A DNA stretch of 64,000 bases from JALOOB01 sp964387985 (lineage in GTDB: Bacteria; Chloroflexota; Anaerolineae; CG2-30-64-16): contig CAYLZG010000007.1 of NCBI GenBank assembly GCA_964387985.1, positions 5,513 to 69,512 of the forward strand, in the 5' to 3' direction. Made by a program: the position numbers and the translations under genes. Position 1 is the first letter of the stretch; each line of letters begins with the position of its first letter. The notes beneath the pieces are model-generated. The model was given only the letters and a program-made list of their open reading frames with translations, made no database searches and was not told where the DNA came from. Shown in pieces: positions 1 through 7,412 of this stretch.

Positions 1-138
1 CAAACTCTCTGCGTTTTCCACTAAGCCGTAACCCCCTACCGCTCCGTACGTCTTGATACACATCCCCCGCCTGCAGGCACGCGACCACCCTACACTGTCC
101 CATGTGGTGCGCGCTGGCATGCTATAGGAGGAATCTGC

Positions 139-1770
139 ATGGAGAAACTGCCACGGCGCCGCAAGGGGCACTGGCCAGCGCCAGCCATGTTCATCGTCGG
201 TGTGATTCTGGCCGTAATGGCCTTTGCCGGCGGCGTACTGCAAGTCTCGACGGCGGCTATCCAGGCCGCTGGTCCCGATGGGAGCAATGCACAGGGCATA
301 CTCCATCTGCCGTTGGTTAGTGGCGGTGGAGGCCCACCACTCGGCACTTCGCATGCTGGCCGATTTGACACCTATGAAGGCAGCAAGACGTGTAATGCCT
401 GCCATCTACAGGAGGCCAAAGAAGTTCACAGCTCCCTGCACTATCAGTGGCGGGCGCCGGCGCCCTACGTGCCCGGACTGTCCACCGGCGGCAAGCTGGG
501 GGCGATCAATGACTTCTGCGGCTACGCCGATATCAACTGGTTGGGCATCCTCACCAACCTGGACGGGCAACCGACTGACGGCGGCTGCGCGACATGTCAT
601 GCGGGAATGGGCGCGCGGCCCGAATCCGAACAAACCACCGCGCAACTGGTGAACATCGACTGCCTGATCTGTCATTCTGATACCTACAAGCGCAAAGTCG
701 TCAACGACAGTGGCACCTTCAAGCTGGCTCCTGCGCCCGAGCGCATGAGTGTGCCTCTGCTACAGGGAATCACGGACATCGGAGAGCCCAGCAAGGCCAG
801 CTGCCTGAATTGCCATCTGAGTTCAGGCGGAGGGCCTAACAACAAGCGGGGCGATCTGGAACCGGCACACGTGGATCCAAGCCGGAACCTGGATGTGCAC
901 ATGGCATCAGAGGCTAATGGCGGCGCAGGGCTGGTGTGCCAGGATTGCCACACGACCCAGGAGCACAAGATCGCGGGGCGCGGCTCGGACATGCGCGGCA
1001 CCGATTTGGATGTTCCGGTCCAGTGCGTCAACTGCCATTCGCCAACACCGCATGACAGCAACGATATCAACAAACATACGACAAAGGTAGAGTGCAGTGC
1101 GTGTCACATCCCAACCTTTGCAAGGGAAACGTCGACAGACATGTACCGCGATTTTCAATACGTCGAGGAAGTGCCCGTCCGCCGCCTTTACGAGCCAAAG
1201 ATCACACGCGGCGCAAACGTCATTCCGCAGTACCGGTGGTTCTACGAGTTCGGCGATCCGGTGATCTACCAATCAAACGGCCGCGTACTGATGTCTGGTC
1301 CGCTCGGAGACGTGAATGACCCTAACTCAAAACTGTTCGCATTCAAGTACCACACAGCCACGCAAGCGATTGAACCGATACAAAACAGGATTCTGCCGCT
1401 GAAGATGGGCATTTTGTTCCAGGATGGGGACGTGGACAGGGCGATTCGCGAGGGCGCGAAAGCTGTGGGCTGGGATCTGCCTCAGAACTATGAGTTCATC
1501 GCGACCGACCGGTGGTTGTCCATCAATCACGAAGTGGCGCCGGAAGAACAGGCGCTGCGGTGCGATGCGTGCCACGCCAACACTTCCACGCGCCTGGACT
1601 GGCCGGCCCTCGGCTATACACCCAAGAACACACGCAACGACAAACCCCTGTGCGAGAGCTGCCACGAGCCGGAAGAGCAGGATTGGTCCAACTACTTCTA
1701 CAGCGTGCATGATAAGCATGTGAAGGACAAGGGAATCGCGTGCTTCGAATGCCACAACTTCGAACGCTGA
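139..1770 (+). CDS. Membrane-anchored decaheme cytochrome c
   Basis: The 543-residue product has one N-terminal hydrophobic segment (about residues 17-36) that should serve as export signal or membrane anchor. It is followed by ten CxxCH heme c motifs: CNACH, CATCH, CLICH, CLNCH, CQDCH, CVNCH, CSACH, CDACH, CESCH and CFECH. The first seven lie in the N-terminal 60% and the last three in the C-terminal fifth, so the hemes sit in two groups. It is probably an extracytoplasmic electron-transfer protein or multiheme reductase. The spacing of the early motifs recalls octaheme tetrathionate/nitrite-reductase-like cytochromes, but the substrate cannot be read from sequence. ATG is chosen because AGGAGG lies 8 nt upstream. 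No heme-maturation or quinol-oxidase partner gene is next to it downstream. Confidence 0.88.
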   Translation: MEKLPRRRKGHWPAPAMFIVGVILAVMAFAGGVLQVSTAAIQAAGPDGSNAQGILHLPLVSGGGGPPLGTSHAGRFDTYEGSKTCNACHLQEAKEVHSSLHYQWRAPAPYVPGLSTGGKLGAINDFCGYADINWLGILTNLDGQPTDGGCATCHAGMGARPESEQTTAQLVNIDCLICHSDTYKRKVVNDSGTFKLAPAPERMSVPLLQGITDIGEPSKASCLNCHLSSGGGPNNKRGDLEPAHVDPSRNLDVHMASEANGGAGLVCQDCHTTQEHKIAGRGSDMRGTDLDVPVQCVNCHSPTPHDSNDINKHTTKVECSACHIPTFARETSTDMYRDFQYVEEVPVRRLYEPKITRGANVIPQYRWFYEFGDPVIYQSNGRVLMSGPLGDVNDPNSKLFAFKYHTATQAIEPIQNRILPLKMGILFQDGDVDRAIREGAKAVGWDLPQNYEFIATDRWLSINHEVAPEEQALRCDACHANTSTRLDWPALGYTPKNTRNDKPLCESCHEPEEQDWSNYFYSVHDKHVKDKGIACFECHNFER

Positions 1771-1773
1771 GTT

Positions 1774-1801
1774 TTGACAACCTGCTGCAGTTGCCTATAA
1801 T
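1774..1801 (+). promoter_or_regulatory. Sigma-70-type promoter of tRNA-Gly
   Basis: A perfect -35 TTGACA (1774-1779) and perfect -10 TATAAT (1796-1801) are separated by 16 bp. The predicted start, about 1808, lies just before the tRNA 5' end. Confidence 0.85.
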
Positions 1802-1811
1802 GGCTGCTGTT

Positions 1812-1883
1812 GCGGGTATAGTTCAGCGGTAGAACGTCAGCTTCCCAAGCTGGATGTCAGGGGTTCGAATCCCCTTACCCGCT
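1812..1883 (+). tRNA. tRNA-Gly (anticodon CCC)
   Basis: The acceptor arms GCGGGTA and TACCCGC pair fully. The anticodon loop TTCCCAA gives anticodon CCC (reads GGG), closed by TCAGC/GCTGG. The T-loop is GGTTCGAATCC, and discriminator U73 is usual for bacterial tRNA-Gly. CCA is not encoded: the gene is followed by CCTG. Confidence 0.95.
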
Positions 1884-1890
1884 CCTGATT

Positions 1891-1926
1891 CACTCGGCAG
1901 GTGCAGCACCTGCCGAGTGCTTTTTG
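1891..1926 (+). terminator. Intrinsic terminator of tRNA-Gly
   Basis: A 13-bp perfect stem (1891-1903 with 1907-1919, arm CACTCGGCAGGTG) has a 3-nt CAG loop and is followed by CTTTTTG. It lies 8 nt after the tRNA and ends a monocistronic tRNA transcript. Confidence 0.93.
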
Positions 1927-1948
1927 TCCACAATCGGGAGGAACAGAG

Positions 1949-2380
1949 ATGCGCGTTGAAAAAGCAAAGGAAGTGACCGATCAGTTGATGGAGGCAATGG
2001 CTCAACTCGTACCGCAGCTTTCATCATCGAATCCCGCGCCCACGCGCGAGCAGTTGGAAGAAATGCTCTCGTCACCGGCGATCACCCTCCTGCTGGCACG
2101 AAATGACATGGATCAGATCGTCGGGAGCCTGACGCTGGCAGTGTTCCGCATCCCAACGGGCCTGCGTGCCTGGATCGAAGATGTCATCGTGGATGGAAAT
2201 CAACGCGGGCAAGGCATCGGCGAGCTGCTGACCCGGCAGGCTTTGGCAATTGCCAGGGACGCCGGCGCTACTACGGTCGATCTGACTTCACGCCCATCTC
2301 GGGAAGCTGCGAACCGGCTGTATCAACGGATAGGCTTCGAACGCCGCGAGACCAATGTGTATCGCTATCACTTGCGTTAG
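1949..2380 (+). CDS. GNAT family N-acetyltransferase
   Basis: This is a 143-residue GNAT-fold protein. The acetyl-CoA pyrophosphate-binding motif is visible as QRGQGIGELLT (around residue 88), followed by the usual C-terminal stretch AANRLYQRIGFERR (motif B). The size matches single-domain GNAT enzymes. The acceptor substrate is not predictable. The start is ATG 1949, with GGGAGGAA upstream; an in-frame upstream ATG at 1901 lies inside the tRNA terminator and is rejected. It stands alone between the tRNA terminator and the promoter of the rsgA leader. Confidence 0.85.
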   Translation: MRVEKAKEVTDQLMEAMAQLVPQLSSSNPAPTREQLEEMLSSPAITLLLARNDMDQIVGSLTLAVFRIPTGLRAWIEDVIVDGNQRGQGIGELLTRQALAIARDAGATTVDLTSRPSREAANRLYQRIGFERRETNVYRYHLR

Positions 2381-2408
2381 TTCCCAGTGGCGAGCCACAT
2401 GCAACGAT

Positions 2409-2437
2409 TTTGACAACGTTGCGTATTGGAGTATAGT
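2409..2437 (+). promoter_or_regulatory. Promoter upstream of the rsgA leader
   Basis: TTGACA (2409-2414) and TATAGT (2432-2437) are separated by 17 bp. The predicted start, near 2444, lies about 34 nt before the leader ORF. Confidence 0.75.
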
Positions 2438-2477
2438 GGGTTAAGTTAGTCTGACTCAGTGAAAGGAGGCGAGTGTT

Positions 2478-2552
2478 ATGATCAATAGCGAAGTGCTCGC
2501 GCAAACCGTTCCGGCTTGCGACACAGCCGCTCGCCTCGCTCACACCGCCTGA
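2478..2552 (+). CDS. 24-codon leader ORF upstream of rsgA
   Basis: This short ORF encodes 24 residues (MINSEVLAQTVPAC... ending ARLAHTA) and has a strong Shine-Dalgarno GGAGGCGAG (from 2465) 5 nt before its ATG. No domain is recognisable, and composition is Ala/Thr rich with no single dominant amino acid. The SD segment GAGGCGAG (2466-2473) is perfectly complementary to CTCGCCTC (2530-2537) inside the ORF, so the mRNA could hide its own ribosome site. It sits between a good promoter and two hairpins before rsgA. That suggests a regulatory leader, although a real small protein is possible. Confidence 0.5.
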   Translation: MINSEVLAQTVPACDTAARLAHTA

Positions 2553-2580
2553 AACAGACCGGGATCTCCCGCTGAACTGC

Positions 2581-2624
2581 AGGCCATGAGCCTCGCGACG
2601 TGTGTCGCACGCTCATGGCCTTTT
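2581..2624 (+). terminator. Hairpin 1 of duplicated rsgA leader pair (terminator-like)
   Basis: AGGCCATGAGC (2581-2591) pairs with GCTCATGGCCT (2611-2621). An inner GCGAC/GTCGC stem (2595-2599/2604-2608) extends the structure, and TTTTGATT follows. It is a possible attenuator; the T-run is short. Confidence 0.55.
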
Positions 2625-2645
2625 GATTCGGCACATTGCGTCGTC

Positions 2646-2670
2646 GGCCATGAGCAAGTTGCTCATGGCC
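2646..2670 (+). promoter_or_regulatory. Hairpin 2 with the same arms as hairpin 1
   Basis: GGCCATGAGC (2646-2655) pairs with GCTCATGGCC (2661-2670) over a 5-nt loop. The arms are identical to those at 2582-2591 and 2611-2620. The 3' arm of hairpin 1 can therefore pair instead with the 5' arm of hairpin 2, giving a mutually exclusive fold. Confidence 0.6.
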
Positions 2671-2700
2671 CTTGCATTTAATCACAGGGAGACTCGAACA

Positions 2701-3927
2701 TTGGCTACCAGGCAAGAGAAGTCCATCCAGAAGTGGATGGAAGAAAGATCCCGTCGAGAGTCCGGGATAAGCACGACGAAGAAATCGCCCAGGACCGGCA
2801 AGGTGCGCCGCCGGGACTGGACCGAGACATATATCGAAGACCCAAACGGTTACGATGATCTCGACATCGAGGCTGCAGAGCGCGTCATGCCGAAAGGCGA
2901 AATCGAATGGCGCCAGGCAAAAGTGATCCGTTCTCCGCTGCACGAGGGAATCGGCATAGCGGCAGCACACGGGGAATCGAGCATGCAGGCCTCCCACAAC
3001 TCAGCAGACCCGGACGCAATCGAACGGTCACGCGGTACGGTCGTCGAGATCGCGACCGGCCTTTATACCATTCAGACTCCAGCGGGGCGCTACGTATGCA
3101 ACCTGCGCAAGGCGCTGCGGGTCGAGCACAGCGGCTACAGCAACATGCTGGCCGTGGGCGATGAAGTCATCGTCGCCCATAATGGACACGAGCGAGGCAC
3201 GGTCGATGCGATTCTGCCGCGACGGAGCGCGCTCGCCCGGCCTGATCCGTTCAACACGTTCAAACAACAAGTGATCGTCGCGAATGTGGACCAGCTACTG
3301 ATTGTCGCATCCTGGCGCAATCCAGCGTTCTGGCCCGAGTTGACGGACCGCTATCTCATCGCGGCGCGGCGTCACGGCCTGGTTCCGGTGATCGTCATCA
3401 ACAAGGTCGACCTGGTAGAGGATCGCTGGGAGCTGGATGCTACACAGGCAGCTTACCGGGATGCCGGATGCCGGGTAATCGCAACAAGCGCAGTGCAAGG
3501 CGCCGGGCTCGAGGAGCTGGGACAGGTCCTGGCTGGCCGCACGACTGCCTTGGCCGGCCTGTCCGGTGTCGGCAAGTCATCGCTGCTCAGTGCGGTGGAG
3601 CCAGGCCTCAACCTGAAGATCGGCGACGTCAGCGAGCGCCGGCACGAGGGCAGGCACACCACGACGCAGGTGACCTTGCACCCCCTGGCGAGTGGCGGTT
3701 TCGTGGCCGACACTCCCGGCATACGCGAGTTCGGGCTGGCAGGTCTCAAGAAGGCCGACCTGAATCGCTTCTACCCTGAATTCGCAGAGGCTGCAGAGGC
3801 CTGCGAGTTCGCGAACTGCACCCACACACGCGAGCCATGGTGTGCGGTCAAGTCTGCGGTGCGTGCCGGACGCCTGTCACGGATGAGATTGGAGAGTTAC
3901 TGGAAGATCTTCCATGACCTGGAATGA
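2701..3927 (+). CDS. rsgA: Ribosome small subunit-dependent GTPase A (RsgA/YjeQ)
   Basis: RsgA is a GTPase that acts in late maturation of the 30S subunit. The G motifs come in the circularly permuted order of the family: NKVDLV (G4), then GLSGVGKSSLL (P-loop), RHTTTQ (G2) and DTPG (G3). An OB-fold precedes them, starting around the segment SRGTVVEIATG. The C-terminal zinc knuckle is C-x4-C-x-H-x5-C (CEFANCTHTREPWC). The TTG start at 2701 (SD AGGGAG about 8 nt upstream) gives about 408 residues, including a charged N-terminal extension of roughly 100 residues before the OB-fold that is unusual for RsgA. GTG starts further upstream run through the leader hairpins and are less likely. Confidence 0.9.
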   Translation: MATRQEKSIQKWMEERSRRESGISTTKKSPRTGKVRRRDWTETYIEDPNGYDDLDIEAAERVMPKGEIEWRQAKVIRSPLHEGIGIAAAHGESSMQASHNSADPDAIERSRGTVVEIATGLYTIQTPAGRYVCNLRKALRVEHSGYSNMLAVGDEVIVAHNGHERGTVDAILPRRSALARPDPFNTFKQQVIVANVDQLLIVASWRNPAFWPELTDRYLIAARRHGLVPVIVINKVDLVEDRWELDATQAAYRDAGCRVIATSAVQGAGLEELGQVLAGRTTALAGLSGVGKSSLLSAVEPGLNLKIGDVSERRHEGRHTTTQVTLHPLASGGFVADTPGIREFGLAGLKKADLNRFYPEFAEAAEACEFANCTHTREPWCAVKSAVRAGRLSRMRLESYWKIFHDLE

Positions 3928-3946
3928 CGATTTTCCGATCCCGTGC

Positions 3947-3952
3947 TACAAT
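3947..3952 (+). promoter_or_regulatory. Extended -10 (TGCTACAAT) just before a start codon
   Basis: The TGn extension plus TACAAT ends 8 nt before ATG 3961. No Shine-Dalgarno is visible, suggesting a leaderless or nearly leaderless transcript. Confidence 0.5.
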
Positions 3953-3960
3953 CGCCCGTC

Positions 3961-4686
3961 ATGGAACTGTTTATCATTCGACACGCTCAATCCACAAACA
4001 ACGCGCTTGCAGAGCAAAGCAGGCGCGTTGTCGATCCCCCATTGACGGAACTGGGGACGCGCCAGGCGCAACTGGTCGCAGCTTACCTGGCGAATGGCAT
4101 CGAACACAAGACCGAGCCCATCGAGGGCCAGCCCCCCGATGCGTCAAATGGCGGGCAAGGCATCAGCCGCCTCTACTGCAGCGCGATGCTGCGGGCACTA
4201 CAGACGGCGAGCACGAGCACGATCGGTGAGGCACTCAACCTTCGCCCTCACGTGTGGGTTGATATCCACGAAGAGGGAGGAATGTGGCTCGATCACGGTG
4301 GGGAGCAAGGTATCCAGGGCTACTCTGGCTTGACGCGCGCGCAGATAAGCGCGCAGTTTCCGGAGTGCCATCTGCCCGGCGAAGTCACTGAGAGTGGGTG
4401 GTGGCGCTATGGATTTGAGGACCGGGGTTACTTTCTCGACCGCGCCGAGCGCGTCGCCTCAGCGCTGCGCAAGGAGGCGCGAAGCGACGAACGGCTTGCA
4501 CTGGTCACGCACGGAGGCTTCGCCGCATATCTTCTGCGCGCGCTGGTCTGCGTGCCGCAGGACGCGGCCGTCTTCTTTCATCACGACAACACAGGAATCA
4601 CGCGTGTCCGATTCCGGCCCGATGGTCGTGTGAGCATCCGCTTTCAGAACCGCGTGGAGCACCTGCCACCGGAGATGATCTCCTGA
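3961..4686 (+). CDS. Histidine phosphatase family protein (phosphoglycerate-mutase-like)
   Basis: The 241-residue protein starts MELFIIRHAQSTNN. This carries the RHG-type catalytic motif (here RHAQ) with the phosphohistidine His about residue 8. The second catalytic His is in LVTHGGFAAYLL near residue 185. It probably acts as a broad-specificity phosphatase rather than a glycolytic mutase. An insertion (about residues 45-65, containing EHKTEPIEGQ) is unlike compact family members. The start is ATG 3961; an upstream in-frame start at 3943 would lie within the putative -10 element. It lies 33 nt after rsgA but seems to have its own promoter. Confidence 0.85.
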   Translation: MELFIIRHAQSTNNALAEQSRRVVDPPLTELGTRQAQLVAAYLANGIEHKTEPIEGQPPDASNGGQGISRLYCSAMLRALQTASTSTIGEALNLRPHVWVDIHEEGGMWLDHGGEQGIQGYSGLTRAQISAQFPECHLPGEVTESGWWRYGFEDRGYFLDRAERVASALRKEARSDERLALVTHGGFAAYLLRALVCVPQDAAVFFHHDNTGITRVRFRPDGRVSIRFQNRVEHLPPEMIS

Positions 4687-4762
4687 CGCCCATCGCTGCC
4701 ATCCCCTTCGTGCCGCGACATGCGCCCGTTCATCAAGTCAAACCAGAAAGGCTAGTGCACTG

Positions 4763-5842
4763 ATGCCTGTTGACCGGCCCGATCTCTCAGGCCTCCCGTT
4801 GGAGGTGTTGAGTTACATTCAATCCCTCGAAACCGAAATCGCGTCGTTACGCGCTTCCAACCTTGAGCACCCGTTGCGCGCCGCCGCGGTCACCCGCGAG
4901 CGTAGCGAAGTTCCCGCTGAGAACGATGACGAGCTCACTGGTCCGAGCGAGGCGCCGACGACCTATAACACAATCACCGCAACCGCAGGCGGGATCATCA
5001 AGCGCACGCCGCGCCATCTGTACGACCGGCAGCGACGCGGGGGCATGGGGGTGTTCGACCTGGATGCGCCGGAGGGCGATCCTCCGGCATTTTTGGCCGT
5101 GGCCGACATCTCCCAGACCCTGATCGTGATGACCACGCTGGGCCGTGTATTTCCACTTCCGGTAAGCCAACTCCTCGAGTCGCCAGTGCGCGGACGCGGC
5201 GAGCCCATCCGCAAGTGGGTGCCACTGAACGCTGAGGAGAGAATCGCCCTGCTCACACCCGACATGGGCGTGGGCTACCTGACGATGGTGACGCGTCGCG
5301 GCCAGGTCCGCCGGTGGCGATATAACGTCTTCGGGCGGGCTCTTCAGCCCGGCACGATACTCCACGAAATCCGGGATGGCGGCGTGCCAGCGGCCGCGTG
5401 CTGGTCTGCCGCGGCCGCCGATCTCTTCATCGTAACCGCAAAGGGATTGGCCATCCGCTTTGCCGAGACCCAGGTCGCAGTGCGGGGCAGCCTGGGGATC
5501 CGCATCGATCCCGGCGACGAGGTGGTCGGTGTTACAAGCGTCAGACCGGACGAGGGCGTCTTTATGCTGGCGGCCGACGGCAAAGGGACGGTCCGGGAGA
5601 TGAGCGGCTTCACCGTGAACAAGGCGCCCGGGTCGGGTGGCAAGCAGGCGATGAAGGCGGACCGGCTGGTCGGTGCGGTGCTTGCCCGGCCGGGCGATGA
5701 CATCCTTGCCATTTCCGACCTCGGAAAGATCATCCGCTTCGCTGTCAACGAAACGCCTGCCAAGGAGGGCGTGGTACAAGGAGTGAACTGCATGACACTG
5801 CGGAACGATGAATGCGCTGCGGTCGCTACAGCCGGCATGTAA
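4763..5842 (+). CDS. Stand-alone DNA gyrase A C-terminal domain (beta-pinwheel) protein
   Basis: The 359-residue protein starts with a short helical segment (PLEVLSYIQSLETEIASLRAS). The rest resembles the six-bladed GyrA/ParC C-terminal DNA-wrapping domain: repeated blades such as DISQTLIVMTTLGRVFPLPVSQL, GYLTMVTRRGQVRRW and DDILAISDLGKIIRFAV. QRRGGMG (about residue 90) resembles the GyrA box Q(R/K)RGG(R/K)G, with Met at the sixth position. There is no breakage-reunion domain or catalytic Tyr, so it cannot cut DNA alone. It may bind or wrap DNA, or partner a gyrase elsewhere; this is inference. The start ATG has AAAGG about 13 nt upstream. Confidence 0.8.
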   Translation: MPVDRPDLSGLPLEVLSYIQSLETEIASLRASNLEHPLRAAAVTRERSEVPAENDDELTGPSEAPTTYNTITATAGGIIKRTPRHLYDRQRRGGMGVFDLDAPEGDPPAFLAVADISQTLIVMTTLGRVFPLPVSQLLESPVRGRGEPIRKWVPLNAEERIALLTPDMGVGYLTMVTRRGQVRRWRYNVFGRALQPGTILHEIRDGGVPAAACWSAAAADLFIVTAKGLAIRFAETQVAVRGSLGIRIDPGDEVVGVTSVRPDEGVFMLAADGKGTVREMSGFTVNKAPGSGGKQAMKADRLVGAVLARPGDDILAISDLGKIIRFAVNETPAKEGVVQGVNCMTLRNDECAAVATAGM

Positions 5843-5906
5843 GACGAAACATCAGCCCGTCTGCTGCGTATTGTTAGTTACTGAACCTGTTTTCGGAGGA
5901 ATTCGA

Positions 5907-6131
5907 ATGAGCAATGCGCAGCGCAACACACCCTGGTATCTATGGCCGTTTGCTGCCCTCTGGCAGCTCGTGACTGGCATCATCAAGGTGACCGGGAGGC
6001 TCGTCGCCATGCTGACCGGTCTCGTCCTGATGATCGCCGGTGTGGCCCTGACCCTTACCATCGCCGGTGCGATCGTCGGCGTGCCGCTTCTGATCTTCGG
6101 GTTCATGCTGTCCGTGCGAGGCTTGTTCTGA
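5907..6131 (+). CDS. Small YccF-like membrane protein
   Basis: The 74-residue protein has two hydrophobic segments (about residues 11-35 and 40-72) separated by a short Arg-containing turn. CGGAGGAA lies 5 nt before ATG 5907, which fixes the start. It follows the GyrA-CTD gene in the same direction by 64 nt. Its 3' 192 nt overlap, antisense, the 3' end of the phaR-like reading frame. A perfect 16-bp hairpin begins 2 nt after its stop. The function is unknown; the two-hairpin layout resembles small inner-membrane proteins of the DUF307/YccF type only loosely. Confidence 0.6.
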   Translation: MSNAQRNTPWYLWPFAALWQLVTGIIKVTGRLVAMLTGLVLMIAGVALTLTIAGAIVGVPLLIFGFMLSVRGLF

Positions 6132-6689
6132 AGGAGGAGGTGGACCGGCTGCATGCCGGTCCACCTCCTCGGAAAGCCTGTCCAGCACGCTTGCCAGACG
6201 CGACAGGTCCTCGCGCGTTGGAAGCCCCCTGGCACGCAGCGCATTCTCCAGCGCCATCTCCTCCAGAACTCTTGTGGATCGCGGTCCGGGGCCTAATGCT
6301 GCCATCTTTTCGCCCAGCCGGCGTCCTTCATCCTCAGCAAGCTCGCCCCTGCCAACCATGTGCTCGATCCGCGCCTGAATCTCCTCATCGACCTGTCGTA
6401 ACAGATCCATCGAAGTGCCGAGGCGGCGCCACAAGCCGGCCAGCGTGTGCCCGCCAGCCTGAATCAAGCCAATCAGGACCTCGAGGGGCAAATAGCCATC
6501 GCCACGCTTCTCCTGCTCCATGATGATCTGCGTCAGGATCAGCGTGGTGTGGTCCTCTCCTGTCGCATTGTCCACGATTTGCACGGACTCGCCCCGACGG
6601 ATCATGTCCGCGATCGATTCAAGCGAGATATACCGCTTGGCAGCCGTGTCGTAGAGCTTGCGATTGGGATAGCGCTTGACGATGGGCAT
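5940..6689 (-). CDS. phaR: PHA synthesis repressor PhaR-like protein
   Basis: The N-terminal 60 residues (MPIVKRYPNRKLYDT..., then ISLESIADMIRRGESVQIVDNATGED) match the polyhydroxyalkanoate accumulation regulatory domain, which binds DNA and PHA granules and represses phasin genes. A helical segment follows (about residues 65-175). The last 65 or so residues are rich in His, Asp and Gly and are exactly antisense to the 5907-6131 gene and its hairpin. They look like read-through, so the functional protein may end earlier, or a frameshift may hide the true stop. ATG 6689 lies 2 nt after the phasin stop, so the two form an operon. Confidence 0.78.
   Translation of the reverse strand: MPIVKRYPNRKLYDTAAKRYISLESIADMIRRGESVQIVDNATGEDHTTLILTQIIMEQEKRGDGYLPLEVLIGLIQAGGHTLAGLWRRLGTSMDLLRQVDEEIQARIEHMVGRGELAEDEGRRLGEKMAALGPGPRSTRVLEEMALENALRARGLPTREDLSRLASVLDRLSEEVDRHAAGPPPPSEQASHGQHEPEDQKRHADDRTGDGKGQGHTGDHQDETGQHGDEPPGHLDDASHELPEGSKRP
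6134..6170. repeat. Perfect 16-bp inverted repeat between converging genes
   Basis: GAGGAGGTGGACCGGC (6134-6149) and its exact complement (6155-6170) flank a TGCAT loop. It could stop transcription from either side, but neither side has a T-run. It lies inside the phaR-like reading frame. Confidence 0.75.
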
Positions 6690-6691
6690 GG

Positions 6692-7285
6692 TTACCCGGA
6701 CTTCTTCAACTCGTCGACCTTGCGGGTCAGTGCAGTGATCTTGGCTGTCAGCGTCTCGATCTCTTCCTTGGTCGGGATGTTCATCCGGGCCAGCACTGCC
6801 TCGATGCGCTGTTCGATGTCATCGGCCATGCGCTTCTGGCCTTCAGTCAGGCCGGCCGCAAATTCCTGAGCCCGTTCGCCAGTTCGTTCCATCTGCTTGC
6901 GGCGCTGCTCGAGCACATCCTTGACCATACGCTTCCCGTCAGCTTCCGCAATCTCGCCACGCTCGATGAGCCGGTTAGCGAAGTCCTCAATTTCCTCCTG
7001 CGCCAGGGCTGCAGCGCCCACCCCCGCCAGCAACACCTTGTGCGCTGCCGCAAACAGGGGATTCTTCTCAAGCTCCTGGGCCCCCTGTCTGAACTGCTCC
7101 GAGACGCTCTTGACGGCTTCGCGCACGTGCTTGCCGCCAGGCAGGCGTTCTACCTGAACGGTAGCCTCCGTGACCAACTTTTTGATACCACTGGCGATGT
7201 CGGTATCAGTCGTTTGATCCGCTATCCGCTCCACTGCCTCCTCCACAGGCGATTCCTGCTGGTTGAGTGTAGACTCGTTCTCCAT
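6692..7285 (-). CDS. Phasin-family (PHA granule-associated) protein
   Basis: The 197-residue, strongly helical and charged protein has a central hydrophobic patch (NPLFAAAHKVLLAGVGAAALAQEE) followed by long amphipathic helices and a terminal heptad segment (IETLTAKITALTRKVDELKKSG). This matches the PhaF/PhaI-type phasin layout: granule-surface proteins that coat polyhydroxyalkanoate. ATG 7285 is chosen because AAGGAGG lies 5 nt upstream; the longer reading frame crosses the promoter. The downstream phaR-like gene and the palindrome at the promoter suggest PHA-responsive autoregulation. No PHA synthase gene is present in this window. Confidence 0.75.
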   Translation of the reverse strand: MENESTLNQQESPVEEAVERIADQTTDTDIASGIKKLVTEATVQVERLPGGKHVREAVKSVSEQFRQGAQELEKNPLFAAAHKVLLAGVGAAALAQEEIEDFANRLIERGEIAEADGKRMVKDVLEQRRKQMERTGERAQEFAAGLTEGQKRMADDIEQRIEAVLARMNIPTKEEIETLTAKITALTRKVDELKKSG

Positions 7286-7326
7286 AGAAACCTCCTTCTG
7301 CCGTTCGAACGCGCCGGATTTCGAGA

Positions 7327-7347
7327 TCATGACGCAGCGCGTCATGA
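7327..7347 (-). promoter_or_regulatory. Operator-like palindrome at the phasin promoter
   Basis: A 9-bp perfect inverted repeat TCATGACGC-AGC-GCGTCATGA covers the predicted start site (about 7343), directly downstream of the -10. It is a good candidate for PhaR binding. Confidence 0.6.
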
Positions 7348-7349
7348 CG

Positions 7350-7378
7350 ACTATAGCATCCGATGCGACCTGTGTCAA
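7350..7378 (-). promoter_or_regulatory. Promoter of the phasin-phaR operon
   Basis: On the minus strand, TTGACA (7378-7373) and TATAGT (7355-7350) are separated by 17 bp. Confidence 0.78.
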
Positions 7379-7412
7379 GCGAATCGAAGTGGGAAAAACG
7401 GATTTCTGGTCT

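Noticed and set aside
4847..5779. 310-codon minus-strand open frame
   Set aside because: It is a shadow of the GyrA-CTD gene in GC-rich sequence, with no domain.
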